From: Lachnospiraceae bacterium NK4A144
GTDB taxonomy: Bacteria > Bacillota > Clostridia > Lachnospirales > Lachnospiraceae
DNA: 44,689 nt
Reading direction: 5' to 3'
NCBI GenBank assembly: GCA_000424365.1
Contig: AUJT01000030.1
Coordinates: 1,139-45,827 of the forward strand
Positions 1-7,258 of this stretch are shown piece by piece; position 1 is the first letter of the stretch; every line of letters starts with the position of its first letter. The translations under genes and the position numbers were made by a program. Under the pieces are notes generated by a model, which had not been told where the DNA came from, searched no databases, and saw only the letters and a list, made by a program, of their open reading frames with translations.

Positions 1-1
1 A

Positions 2-772
2 GGAAATGATGAAAAGCGGATAACTGATTCGAATTTCAGTGTGGGATCTAATATTCATCAACGCTATCATATAGAATGTCAGTGCAAACCAGATGGATCA
101 GTTATAGTACGAGTATTCGAATATGCGACTCAGATTGCCATCTCTACAGCAGAGTCTGAAACAGATAATACAAGCTTTAACCTTCCGAAATCGGGAATAT
201 TGTATCTTCATTCCACAAAGAATACGAAAGAACATACCATCACAGTTGTCGCACCAAACGGAAAGAAATTATCATACGCGGTTCCGGTAATAAGGATGTA
301 TGATTATTCACTGGAAAAACTAATCGATAAGAGACTGTGGTTCCTGATACCTTTTTATTTCTTCAATTTCAATTTGGAAGAGATGGATTCATCAGAAGAA
401 ATGATACTGGAAATGCAGAAGACCTATCGCAACCTGTGGGATAAAATGGATGGTTTTGTTGATAACGGACTAATCACAGAATTTGAAAAAGCAGCTATAA
501 AAGCTATGTGCGATAAAGTTGCGGAAGCATTGTCACATAAATACAGAAATGTACAGAAGGGAGTTGAGACAGTCATGGGCGGACAGGTTTTAGACTATGA
601 AGCAAAACGGATAGCAAGAGCAGCGGAGAAAAGCAGAGATCTTGAAGCTGTTAAAAATATGATCTCATTTGGTGTTTCAGAGGAAAAGATACTGAGCAAG
701 TATCCCAAGTCAATTTATGACGAAGCGCTCAAGCTCGTAGAACAGGAAAACAGCGAACCGAAAGAAATGTAA
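2..772 (+). CDS. PD-(D/E)XK nuclease-like (Rpn/PDDEXK transposase family) protein, 5' truncated by window edge
   Basis: The reading frame is open from base 2, so the gene starts outside the window; the first internal start-like codon (GTG at 41) is probably not the true start. The visible part begins near an acidic-x-Gln motif (YHIECQ), followed by a conserved-looking R..EYA segment, as in the PD-(D/E)XK core of Rpn-like recombination-promoting nucleases and PDDEXK transposases, which are abundant in Lachnospiraceae. The C-terminal half is helical and charged, typical of these proteins. The catalytic Asp would lie upstream of the window. No inverted repeats were seen at the 3' end. The family call rests on recognition of the E-x-Q core and general layout, so it is moderate. 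Confidence 0.6.
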   Translation, partial: GNDEKRITDSNFSVGSNIHQRYHIECQCKPDGSVIVRVFEYATQIAISTAESETDNTSFNLPKSGILYLHSTKNTKEHTITVVAPNGKKLSYAVPVIRMYDYSLEKLIDKRLWFLIPFYFFNFNLEEMDSSEEMILEMQKTYRNLWDKMDGFVDNGLITEFEKAAIKAMCDKVAEALSHKYRNVQKGVETVMGGQVLDYEAKRIARAAEKSRDLEAVKNMISFGVSEEKILSKYPKSIYDEALKLVEQENSEPKEM

Positions 773-795
773 TAAACAGAAAAGCACAATTTTAG

Positions 796-832
796 CGGGA
801 ATGGCAGATGATGTCGTTCCCGTTTCTATTTG
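796..832 (+). terminator. Weak hairpin terminator after the nuclease-like gene
   Basis: CGGGAA (796-801) pairs with TTCCCG (817-822), followed by a T-rich stretch. It lies 24 bases after the stop at 772. The stem is short, so this is a tentative terminator. Confidence 0.4.
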
Positions 833-978
833 ATACTCTTTTTGTAATTGAGAGGATTTATCAATGAGATGCTAGATATTAGGTGCAATCTATCCAAATA
901 TTGATATGAATATTTGTTTAATTCATCTATGCATGCATATATAATAACCGTGTATACTGATGTTGGGAGGTTAAGCGT

Positions 979-1287
979 ATGAAAGAAATAAAGAAGAAAT
1001 ATACACCTGCACAAGCGGATGCTATAAAAAAATATCTTTCTAACAAAGCAAAATATCAAATCAGAATGCCACTTTTTTTCAAAGATCGGTTATTCGATGC
1101 TGCTAAAAATGCCAATATGTCTGTCAACGCGTATATACTAGAGGCAATAGAAGAAAAAAACGAAAATGTAAAGGACGAAATTCCGTCGGAATTGTTACCA
1201 AATCTTATTGAATGGTTAAAAGAGCACGGACACAGTGCGGAAGAAATAGTAGATTGTTTATCACATCTTGGAAATAATGTGGATTAA
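979..1287 (+). CDS. Small ribbon-helix-helix (Arc/MetJ-type) DNA-binding protein
   Basis: A 102-aa protein. Residues about 27-60 contain YQIRMP, then RLFDAAKNANMSVNAYILEA. This matches the ribbon-helix-helix fold: a short beta strand, helix A, a turn with a Ser-Val-Asn-Ala-Tyr type second helix, and a dimer interface. Such proteins bind DNA as dimers and often act as antitoxins or autoregulators. The acidic C-terminal tail (about 65-102) could be a partner-binding segment. The start is supported by GGGAGG 11-16 bases upstream of the ATG. No obvious toxin gene lies next to it, so an antitoxin role is only a possibility. The N-terminus is Lys-rich. Confidence 0.7.
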   Translation: MKEIKKKYTPAQADAIKKYLSNKAKYQIRMPLFFKDRLFDAAKNANMSVNAYILEAIEEKNENVKDEIPSELLPNLIEWLKEHGHSAEEIVDCLSHLGNNVD

Positions 1288-1491
1288 AGCTTGTAGAGAG
1301 TTATTATTCCTAAGGCTGTGTCCCTACTAAGTATTGAATATAAATCTGTTCTCTCATTGGCAAGACGCTACTACCGAAATGCAACATGGATTGATATTAT
1401 CTTGGGCAGAAGGATAAATCATCTTGCGATGGATATCGGTCAAAAATGTATGACAAAGTAAGGTTTTAGAGGAAAGGGACGAGACGCGATA

Positions 1492-2079
1492 ATGGATGAT
1501 AGATTAAAACGACAGATGGAGTTTGCTCTAGAGATAGATAAGGAAAAGAATGTGTTCAGGCAGACTCATTTGTCCGGAAACGGCAGGAACGAAAATGACG
1601 CTGAGCATGCCTGGCATATGGCTATCATGGCTTATCTGCTAAAAGAGTATTCGAATGAACCTGTGGATATATCAAGGGTAATGATCATGTGCCTGATCCA
1701 TGACATAGTAGAGATCGATGCCGGGGATACATATGCATATGACAGCGAAGGACTTTCAACTCAGAAAGCCAGAGAGGATGCTGCTAAGGAAAGGATTTTC
1801 TCTATTTTACCGGAAGACCAGAAGGAGACAATGATAGATCTTTTTGAGGAGTTTGAGGAGAATAGTACTCTCGAGGCAAAGTTTGCACATGCTATGGATA
1901 ATCTTCAGCCGTTAATGCTGAATAACAGCAATGATGGCGGAGACTGGCGGGAACATAGTGTCACCAAAGAACAGGTATATGGCAGACAGTCCAAAACCAG
2001 AGAGGGTTCGGAGAAGCTTTATGAACTGACGGATATGATGATCAGAAAACATATCGAAAAGGGGAATATCAGAGAATAA
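1492..2079 (+). CDS. HD-domain phosphohydrolase (YfbR/HDDC2-like)
   Basis: A 195-aa protein of the HD superfamily. The metal-binding set is visible: H39 in DAEHAWH, H70-D71 in CLIHDIVE, and D136 in HAMDNLQ. The length, single-domain build and AGDT motif after the HD pair fit the YfbR/HDDC2 group, whose known members are 5'-deoxynucleotidases or related nucleotidases in the cytoplasm. The C-terminus has the expected helical ending. It stands alone, with a LysM gene 109 bases downstream. The substrate cannot be told from sequence. The fold and metal site are firm; the nucleotidase activity is inferred from the family. Confidence 0.8.
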   Translation: MDDRLKRQMEFALEIDKEKNVFRQTHLSGNGRNENDAEHAWHMAIMAYLLKEYSNEPVDISRVMIMCLIHDIVEIDAGDTYAYDSEGLSTQKAREDAAKERIFSILPEDQKETMIDLFEEFEENSTLEAKFAHAMDNLQPLMLNNSNDGGDWREHSVTKEQVYGRQSKTREGSEKLYELTDMMIRKHIEKGNIRE

Positions 2080-2188
2080 CGTAGGATAGGAGCTTGCCGT
2101 TAAAAAAATCTCGTGAAGCGTGCCGATAAATAAGACGGAGACTTTTGTGGTCAATGTTTAAGAGCATGCGAAAGGGCGGGATAAAGTA

Positions 2189-2524
2189 ATGGGAAAAAGA
2201 GCAAAAAAATTACTGGCAGCTGCTTTTGTACTGATAGCATTAATGCCATTGGTCGGAAAACCTTTACAGGTCCTGGCTGATGAAGTTTATGCGACTGAGT
2301 ATCAGGTACAAAAAAATGATAGTCTTTATAAAATTGCAAAGACACAGCTTGGATCAGGAGATAGATGGTCCGAGATATTTGAATCGAATAAAGATGTTAT
2401 AAAAGATCCATCGCTGATATATTCCGGGCAGATATTAAAGATTCCTGGAAATGTCGAAGCCACAGAACAGACGTCATTAGTTGAAAAGGCAGAAGTCATT
2501 GAGTTCGGTGTAGAGAAACCATGA
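2189..2524 (+). CDS. Secreted LysM-domain protein
   Basis: A 111-aa protein with a Lys/Arg N-terminus, a hydrophobic core (about 8-27) and a likely signal-peptidase site after Ala30. One LysM domain covers about residues 37-86 (YQVQKNDSLYKIAK at the start, LIYSGQILKIP at the end), with the usual spacing. LysM binds peptidoglycan or chitin-like glycans, so the protein probably sits in the cell wall. No catalytic domain is attached; a short acidic tail follows. The start is ATG preceded by a GGGCGGGA purine stretch. A hairpin terminator follows at 2556-2597. The cell-wall role is inferred from the domain. Confidence 0.8.
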   Translation: MGKRAKKLLAAAFVLIALMPLVGKPLQVLADEVYATEYQVQKNDSLYKIAKTQLGSGDRWSEIFESNKDVIKDPSLIYSGQILKIPGNVEATEQTSLVEKAEVIEFGVEKP

Positions 2525-2555
2525 AAAGTATGGGTGGTTATTGATAATACAGTAG

Positions 2556-2597
2556 CGTTAAAAATCCCTGAAGTACGGTAACTTCGGGGATTTTAAC
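2556..2597. terminator. Hairpin (probably bidirectional) terminator
   Basis: Long imperfect stem: GTTAAAAATCCCTGAAGT pairs with ACTTCGGGGATTTTAAC around the short loop ACGGTA. The stem carries an A-tract on the left and a T-tract on the right. It separates the LysM gene from the TRAP transporter operon. Confidence 0.65.
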
Positions 2598-2625
2598 GTA
2601 CTTAAAAATAAAGAGAGGGTTGTAT

Positions 2626-3651
2626 ATGAAAAAACACATTGCATCGTTCATAGGGGGCATACTTTTGACCTTACTTTTAGGATGTGTGGTGGTCAGTTTC
2701 TCAAAAAGTGGCAAAGACGAGGTTGTCACATTGACCTATGCAGAGGTGAATCCTATAGAAGGAACCATAGTAGGTGAAATGGCGAAGGCTTTTAAGGAGA
2801 AGACTGAGGAAGTATCCGGGGGAAAGTTGATAATAGATATTCAGGCAGGCGGAGTATTGGGGAGCGAGGAACAGATACTGGACAATATGCTGGGAGGCGG
2901 AAATGTGACAGATTTTTGCCGAGTGTCAGCTCAGGCATTGACACAGTACGGCTGCGGAAAGGCAAGCCTTCTAAGCATCCCCTATACGTTTGTAGATGAA
3001 GATCATTTCTGGAAGTTTGCAGACAGTGAACTTGCAGAAGAAATTTTGATAGAACCTCACGAAAAGGGATTACCTATGCGTGGGCTTTGTTACGGAGAGG
3101 AAGGATTCCGTCATTTCTTCCTAAAAAAGGAGGTAAAGGATCTCGCGGATCTGAAAAATAGAAAGCTGAGGGTGTCGGCAGATCCTGTCATGACCGAAAT
3201 GGTAGAAAATCTGGGAGCATCTGCTACAACGATTCCCTTTACGGAATTATATAGTGCATTGAGCACGGGAGTAGTAGATGGAGCCGAGCAACCTGTCTCA
3301 AATTACCAGTCAAATGCCCTTTACGAGGTATCGCCATATCTGCTGCTGGATGGACATACGTTAGGAGCTATGCAGATATTGATATCGGATGTAACGTGGG
3401 ATAATCTCAGCACAGAGCAGCAGCAGTGGATAAAGGAAGCTGCAGAATATGCAAGTGATGTCTGCAGAGAAAAAGTTAAGGAAATCGAGGAGAAAAACTT
3501 CGAAAGTCTGCGGGAAAAAAATGTGCATATCATTGAGGTAGAGGATAAGAAACCCTGGATTGATGCATGTCAATCAACGATACAGAAATATACAAAAAGC
3601 GAACGTGAATTATATCAGCGGATAGTGGATATGCAGTATGAGAGTGAATAA
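2626..3651 (+). CDS. dctP: TRAP transporter solute-binding lipoprotein DctP
   Basis: A 341-aa extracytoplasmic binding protein of a tripartite ATP-independent periplasmic (TRAP) transporter. The N-terminus is a lipoprotein signal (MKKHIAS, a hydrophobic stretch, lipobox LLLGC), fitting a membrane-anchored receptor in a Gram-positive cell. The conserved core is present: KNRKLRV, where the Arg normally contacts the substrate carboxylate, and TELYSALSTGVVDGAE, the hallmark of the DctP family. ATG at 2626 is chosen over an upstream in-frame TTG because AGAGAGGG lies 6 bases before it. It is the first gene of dctPQM. Substrates of the family are carboxylates such as C4-dicarboxylates or sugar acids; the exact one cannot be read here. 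Confidence 0.93.
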   Translation: MKKHIASFIGGILLTLLLGCVVVSFSKSGKDEVVTLTYAEVNPIEGTIVGEMAKAFKEKTEEVSGGKLIIDIQAGGVLGSEEQILDNMLGGGNVTDFCRVSAQALTQYGCGKASLLSIPYTFVDEDHFWKFADSELAEEILIEPHEKGLPMRGLCYGEEGFRHFFLKKEVKDLADLKNRKLRVSADPVMTEMVENLGASATTIPFTELYSALSTGVVDGAEQPVSNYQSNALYEVSPYLLLDGHTLGAMQILISDVTWDNLSTEQQQWIKEAAEYASDVCREKVKEIEEKNFESLREKNVHIIEVEDKKPWIDACQSTIQKYTKSERELYQRIVDMQYESE

Positions 3652-3692
3652 ATCGTAAAATACGCGAAAAAAGGGGAAAGAAGGGAAAAAGA

Positions 3693-4223
3693 ATGTTGGA
3701 GATATTAAAAAAAGCAGAAAGGATAAAGCCGGTATATGATACGACATACAAGGTGATAATGTTCCTTTGTAAATTAGTTTTGATCGGTGACATCATGATC
3801 ACTGCATGGGGAATCGCAGGAAGGTATCTTCCATTTATCAGGGATCCCTATTGGAGTGAAGAAATGGTACTGACCATGATGGTGTATCTGGCGGTGCTCT
3901 CAGCTACTCTGGCGATACGTAATCGGGCTCATATACGAATGACGGGATTTGACAAATATTTGTCACCATGTACATTGGAAATCTCTGATCTGATAGCGGA
4001 TATAGCTGTATTCCTTTTGGGCATTTTTTTGCTGGTATATGGCACAAAACTATGCACATCTCCTATAGCATCATTGGGAAAATATGCTTCGATCCCAAAT
4101 TTAAGTAAGTTTTGGCAGTATTTTTCCATTCCGATAGCAGGAGCCGGAATGGTAATTTTTGAGCTGGAGCAGATATTTCAGAGGATCATAAAACTGATGG
4201 AATTGAAGGGGGAGAAAAAATAA
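3693..4223 (+). CDS. dctQ: TRAP transporter small permease DctQ
   Basis: A 176-aa integral membrane protein with four predicted transmembrane helices (about residues 24-44, 58-78, 95-118 and 138-160), the topology of the DctQ/TRAP small subunit. The motif WSEEMVLTMMVYLAVLSATL with a following R-N-R-A-H-I is characteristic. It pairs with DctM in the membrane and helps dock the DctP receptor. It lies 41 bases after dctP and one base before dctM, so the three form one operon. The start has a purine-rich SD (GAAGGGAAAAAG). Sodium-coupled import is known for the family rather than shown here. Confidence 0.92.
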   Translation: MLEILKKAERIKPVYDTTYKVIMFLCKLVLIGDIMITAWGIAGRYLPFIRDPYWSEEMVLTMMVYLAVLSATLAIRNRAHIRMTGFDKYLSPCTLEISDLIADIAVFLLGIFLLVYGTKLCTSPIASLGKYASIPNLSKFWQYFSIPIAGAGMVIFELEQIFQRIIKLMELKGEKK

Positions 4224-4224
4224 T

Positions 4225-5523
4225 ATGAGTCCGGAAACAATATCAACGATCATACTCCTTGGGAGTTTTTTCATCATGATAATGCTACGCTTTCCGATCG
4301 CGTATGCAGTAGGAATATCTACGATACTTTGTATGGCTTCCATGGGTCAGAGTCTGGTATCACTGCCCCAATTAATGGTGAAGGGGGTGTGGTCCTATTC
4401 ACTGATGGCTGTCCCTTTCTTCATTACCATGGGTGTGATCATGGGAACCGGAGGCATATCGGAAAGGTTGATCGCATTGGCGGGATCCATCGTTGGCTGG
4501 ATGCGAGGGGGTCTTGCGATGGTTAATATCGTTGCGTCTTATTTCTTTGGCGGGATTTCCGGTTCAGCCGCAGCAGATACAGCATCGCTTGGTTCTATCA
4601 TGATTCCTATGATGGTAGATGAAGGGTATGATGCGGATTTCTCTACAGCGGTAACCATCACATCCTCCTGTGAGGGCTTGCTGGTACCGCCCAGCCACAA
4701 TATGGTCATCTATGCCACCGTGGCTGGAGGTGTATCGGTAGGAGCTCTGTTTATGGCTGGATATCTGCCGGGAGCATTACTGGCTGTGGCACTGATGATC
4801 GGCTCATATATCATTTCTGTGAAGAAAGGCTATCCCAAAGGAGAAAAATTTTCCATTAGAGTATTTATAAAACAGCTGTGGCGTTCCATTTGGGCATTGC
4901 TGACTGTCCTCATCGTCGTAGTAGGAGTAGTGGGTGGATGGTTTACCGCCACCGAATCCGCAGCCATTGCAGTAGTTTATTCCCTTTTTGTATCGGTATT
5001 TGTATATAAAGGATTGACCTGGAAAGGCGTATGGGAAAGCCTGGGGAAATGTATCGATACTCTTGCCGTAGTTCTGATCCTGATAGCCATGAGTTCTGCA
5101 TTTGGAACCTGCCTTACGGTATTGCATGTGCCGGCAAAAGCCGCAGCACTGATCACAGGGGCGTCGAGTAATCCTATCGTCGTGATCCTGTTATTAAATG
5201 TGATATTGCTGGTATTGGGAATGATCATGGATATGTCTCCGATAATTCTGATCGCAACACCCATACTACTGCCGGTAGCACAGAGCGTTGGGATTCATCC
5301 GATCCAGTTTGGTATAATGATGGTACTGAACTGCGGTATCGGTTTATTGACGCCACCGGTTGGAGCTGTGCTGTTTATTGGCTCTGCAGTTGCAAAGCGG
5401 CCTATGGAAAAAGTGGTCAGGGCAACATTGCCATTTTATATCTGCATGTTGATCGCGCTGCTCTTGATCTCTTTTGTGCCTGCGGTTAGCCTTTGGCTGC
5501 CGAAGATCACAGGGGCGTTGTAA
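4225..5523 (+). CDS. dctM: TRAP transporter large permease DctM
   Basis: A 432-aa protein with about 12 hydrophobic segments, the size and topology of the DctM transport subunit. Recognisable stretches include the FGGISGSAAADTASLGSIMI loop (substrate and sodium region), CEGLLVPPSHN, and near the end LNCGIGLLTPPVGAVLF, which are family signatures. The start codon lies one base after the dctQ stop, giving translational coupling. The gene completes a three-component secondary importer driven by an ion gradient. No clear terminator follows; a VOC gene begins 64 bases later and may be read through. Confidence 0.93.
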   Translation: MSPETISTIILLGSFFIMIMLRFPIAYAVGISTILCMASMGQSLVSLPQLMVKGVWSYSLMAVPFFITMGVIMGTGGISERLIALAGSIVGWMRGGLAMVNIVASYFFGGISGSAAADTASLGSIMIPMMVDEGYDADFSTAVTITSSCEGLLVPPSHNMVIYATVAGGVSVGALFMAGYLPGALLAVALMIGSYIISVKKGYPKGEKFSIRVFIKQLWRSIWALLTVLIVVVGVVGGWFTATESAAIAVVYSLFVSVFVYKGLTWKGVWESLGKCIDTLAVVLILIAMSSAFGTCLTVLHVPAKAAALITGASSNPIVVILLLNVILLVLGMIMDMSPIILIATPILLPVAQSVGIHPIQFGIMMVLNCGIGLLTPPVGAVLFIGSAVAKRPMEKVVRATLPFYICMLIALLLISFVPAVSLWLPKITGAL

Positions 5524-5587
5524 AAATACCGTTTTTCTCTATCAAGCATAAACGTAAAGAAAAGCAAAGATAGAAGTGGAGCAAAAA

Positions 5588-5971
5588 ATGAGAATAGAGC
5601 ATATAGCTATGTATGTAAATGACCTTGAAGCTGCAAGAGACTTTTTTATCCGGTATCTTGGAGGAAGATCAAATGATGGGTATCATAATAAAACAACAGG
5701 TTTCAGGTCATATTTCTTAAGTTTTGATGATGGAGCAAGGCTTGAAATAATGAATAAACCTGGACAAGTTGATGCTGATAAGGAATTAAATCGTACAGGA
5801 TATATTCACATTGCGTTTTCTCTTGGGAGCAAGGAAAAGGTTAATGAGCTCACGCAAAATCTAAAAAACGATGGATATGAAGTCGTAAGTGGTCCTAGAA
5901 TAACCGGCGACGGATATTATGAATCCTGCATAATCGGAATCGAGGGGAACCAGATAGAGTTGACTGTGTAA
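5588..5971 (+). CDS. VOC-family (glyoxalase/bleomycin-resistance fold) protein
   Basis: A 127-aa single-domain vicinal-oxygen-chelate protein. The two beta-alpha-beta-beta-beta modules start at RIEHIAMYVNDLEAARDFF and GYIHIAFSLGSKEKVNEL. Metal-ligand candidates are His5 in the first strand, Glu in RLEIM, His in YIHIAF, and Glu in NQIELTV at the end, giving an H-E-H-E pattern typical of metal-dependent members. The start ATG at 5588 (MRIEHIAM) has TGGAG 6 bases upstream; the longer GTG-started version would contain that SD. It follows the TRAP operon. The substrate is unknown; lactoylglutathione lyase annotation would be over-specific. Confidence 0.82.
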   Translation: MRIEHIAMYVNDLEAARDFFIRYLGGRSNDGYHNKTTGFRSYFLSFDDGARLEIMNKPGQVDADKELNRTGYIHIAFSLGSKEKVNELTQNLKNDGYEVVSGPRITGDGYYESCIIGIEGNQIELTV

Positions 5972-6184
5972 AAGATGCCATGTTTAACAGTGATATGCGA
6001 TGACGTACATAGAAAAAATGTACAGACTAGTTTTTCATTTACCTGTGTTGAGGATCCATCGATAAATTTTGCAACAGGATATGTAAATCTCAATTAGTTC
6101 TTGTATTCATTTGATATAATGATGATGTCAGGGGTAAAAATTTGCCGCGGTGAACCGTATATTGTCCGAAAGAGGGGGAACACT

Positions 6185-7111
6185 ATGAAGAGGATAAATG
6201 GGAAAGCAGTAGTAATGGCTCTTGCGCTGTCTATGGCGCTCATGAATGGATGTGCTTCGGGAAGCGCGGCAGACAGCGCTCCGGCTGTGAAAAACGTCGT
6301 TTATGATGGAAGTGTGAGCTTTCTCGGTCCGGAAGGTACCTATACGCAGGAAGCCTGTGAGACATTCTTTGGAAAGTCAGGTGATTTTTCGCCGTATGCG
6401 ACTGTGAGCGATGCAGTGCAGGCTCTTGTTGACGGTGAAACGAAGTATGCTGTAATTCCACAGGAAAACACAATAGGCGGAGCAGTCATTGACTATGTGG
6501 ATGTGCTGATAAATGAGGACAGGGTGTCAGTAGTAGGTGAAGTAGAGCTAACGATCAATCAGAATCTACTGGTACTGCCGGGGACAAAGCTTGACGACAT
6601 CAAGACGGTATATTCTCATAAACAGGGCATCGCACAGGGAAAAGAATGGCTTGCGGAGAACCTGCCGGACGCAGAAGTTATCGAAGCATCAAGCACTGCC
6701 GAGGGGGCAAAGATGGTAGCAGAGAGCGGTGATAAATCTGTTGCTGCTATTGCATCGGCCGGATGTACATCTGTGTACGGACTGGAAATACTTGCACCGA
6801 ATATCCAGAATAATGACAAGAATAAGACCAGATTCTATGTATTGTCATGCGATGAGCCGGAGGAAAGTGCTTCGGACAGATTGGCATTTGTTGCATCAGG
6901 AAATGCATCGGACCTGCCGTTGCTAATGTCGGCTCTGGAGCAGGAGAAAATGACACTGGTCTCAATACACGACAGACCGATGAAGACAGAGCTCGGGCAG
7001 TACAGATATGTGATCGAATGCATGGATGGCAGTCGTGAAAAGTACGATAAGATCACAAAGAAAAACAGTAACTTTGAATATCGTTATCTGGGTTCTTTCC
7101 CTGTCAAATAA
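6185..7111 (+). CDS. Exported prephenate-dehydratase-like lipoprotein with ACT-like C-terminus
   Basis: A 308-aa protein with a lipoprotein signal (about 20 hydrophobic residues, MNGC lipobox) followed by a recognisable prephenate dehydratase domain: FLGPEGTYTQEA near residue 48, PQENTIGGAV, the SHKQGIAQGKEWL segment, and KTRFYVL, which holds the catalytic Thr-Arg-Phe motif. The C-terminus resembles the ACT regulatory domain, but GALV is replaced by a DLPLL-type segment and ESRP by HDRP, so phenylalanine binding may be altered. Ordinary PheA is cytoplasmic, so membrane-anchored export is odd. ATG at 6185 is chosen because AGAGGGGG lies 8 bases upstream. It may be an exported enzyme or a ligand-binding protein reusing the fold. 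Confidence 0.78.
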   Translation: MKRINGKAVVMALALSMALMNGCASGSAADSAPAVKNVVYDGSVSFLGPEGTYTQEACETFFGKSGDFSPYATVSDAVQALVDGETKYAVIPQENTIGGAVIDYVDVLINEDRVSVVGEVELTINQNLLVLPGTKLDDIKTVYSHKQGIAQGKEWLAENLPDAEVIEASSTAEGAKMVAESGDKSVAAIASAGCTSVYGLEILAPNIQNNDKNKTRFYVLSCDEPEESASDRLAFVASGNASDLPLLMSALEQEKMTLVSIHDRPMKTELGQYRYVIECMDGSREKYDKITKKNSNFEYRYLGSFPVK

Positions 7112-7215
7112 AGAGGAATAATGATTACAGTTTACACGTGAACGGATAATGATAATTATTCCCAAGAAGATATATTGAAGCTGCATATTCTCTATGATAA
7201 ACTTTGACCTGCGGT

Positions 7216-7229
7216 TAGCTTAAGCTAAA
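7216..7229. promoter_or_regulatory. 14-bp perfect palindrome upstream of the large surface protein
   Basis: TTAGCTTAAGCTAA reads the same on both strands and lies 30 bases before the ATG at 7259. It also overlaps the region after a TTGACC sequence (7205-7210) that could be a -35 element. It has the form of a dimeric regulator operator; no regulator can be assigned. Confidence 0.35.
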
Positions 7230-7258
7230 GTAGTATGCGCTAACAAAAAGGAGAGAAT

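Noticed and set aside
1318-1461. 47-codon GTG-started frame (ending GRRINHLAMDIGQKCMTK) between the RHH and HD genes
   Set aside because: No SD, no recognised family; perhaps the end of a decayed gene, but not enough to call.
5974-6096. 40-codon frame starting MPCLTVICDDVH after the VOC gene
   Set aside because: No ribosome-binding site and no recognisable similarity.
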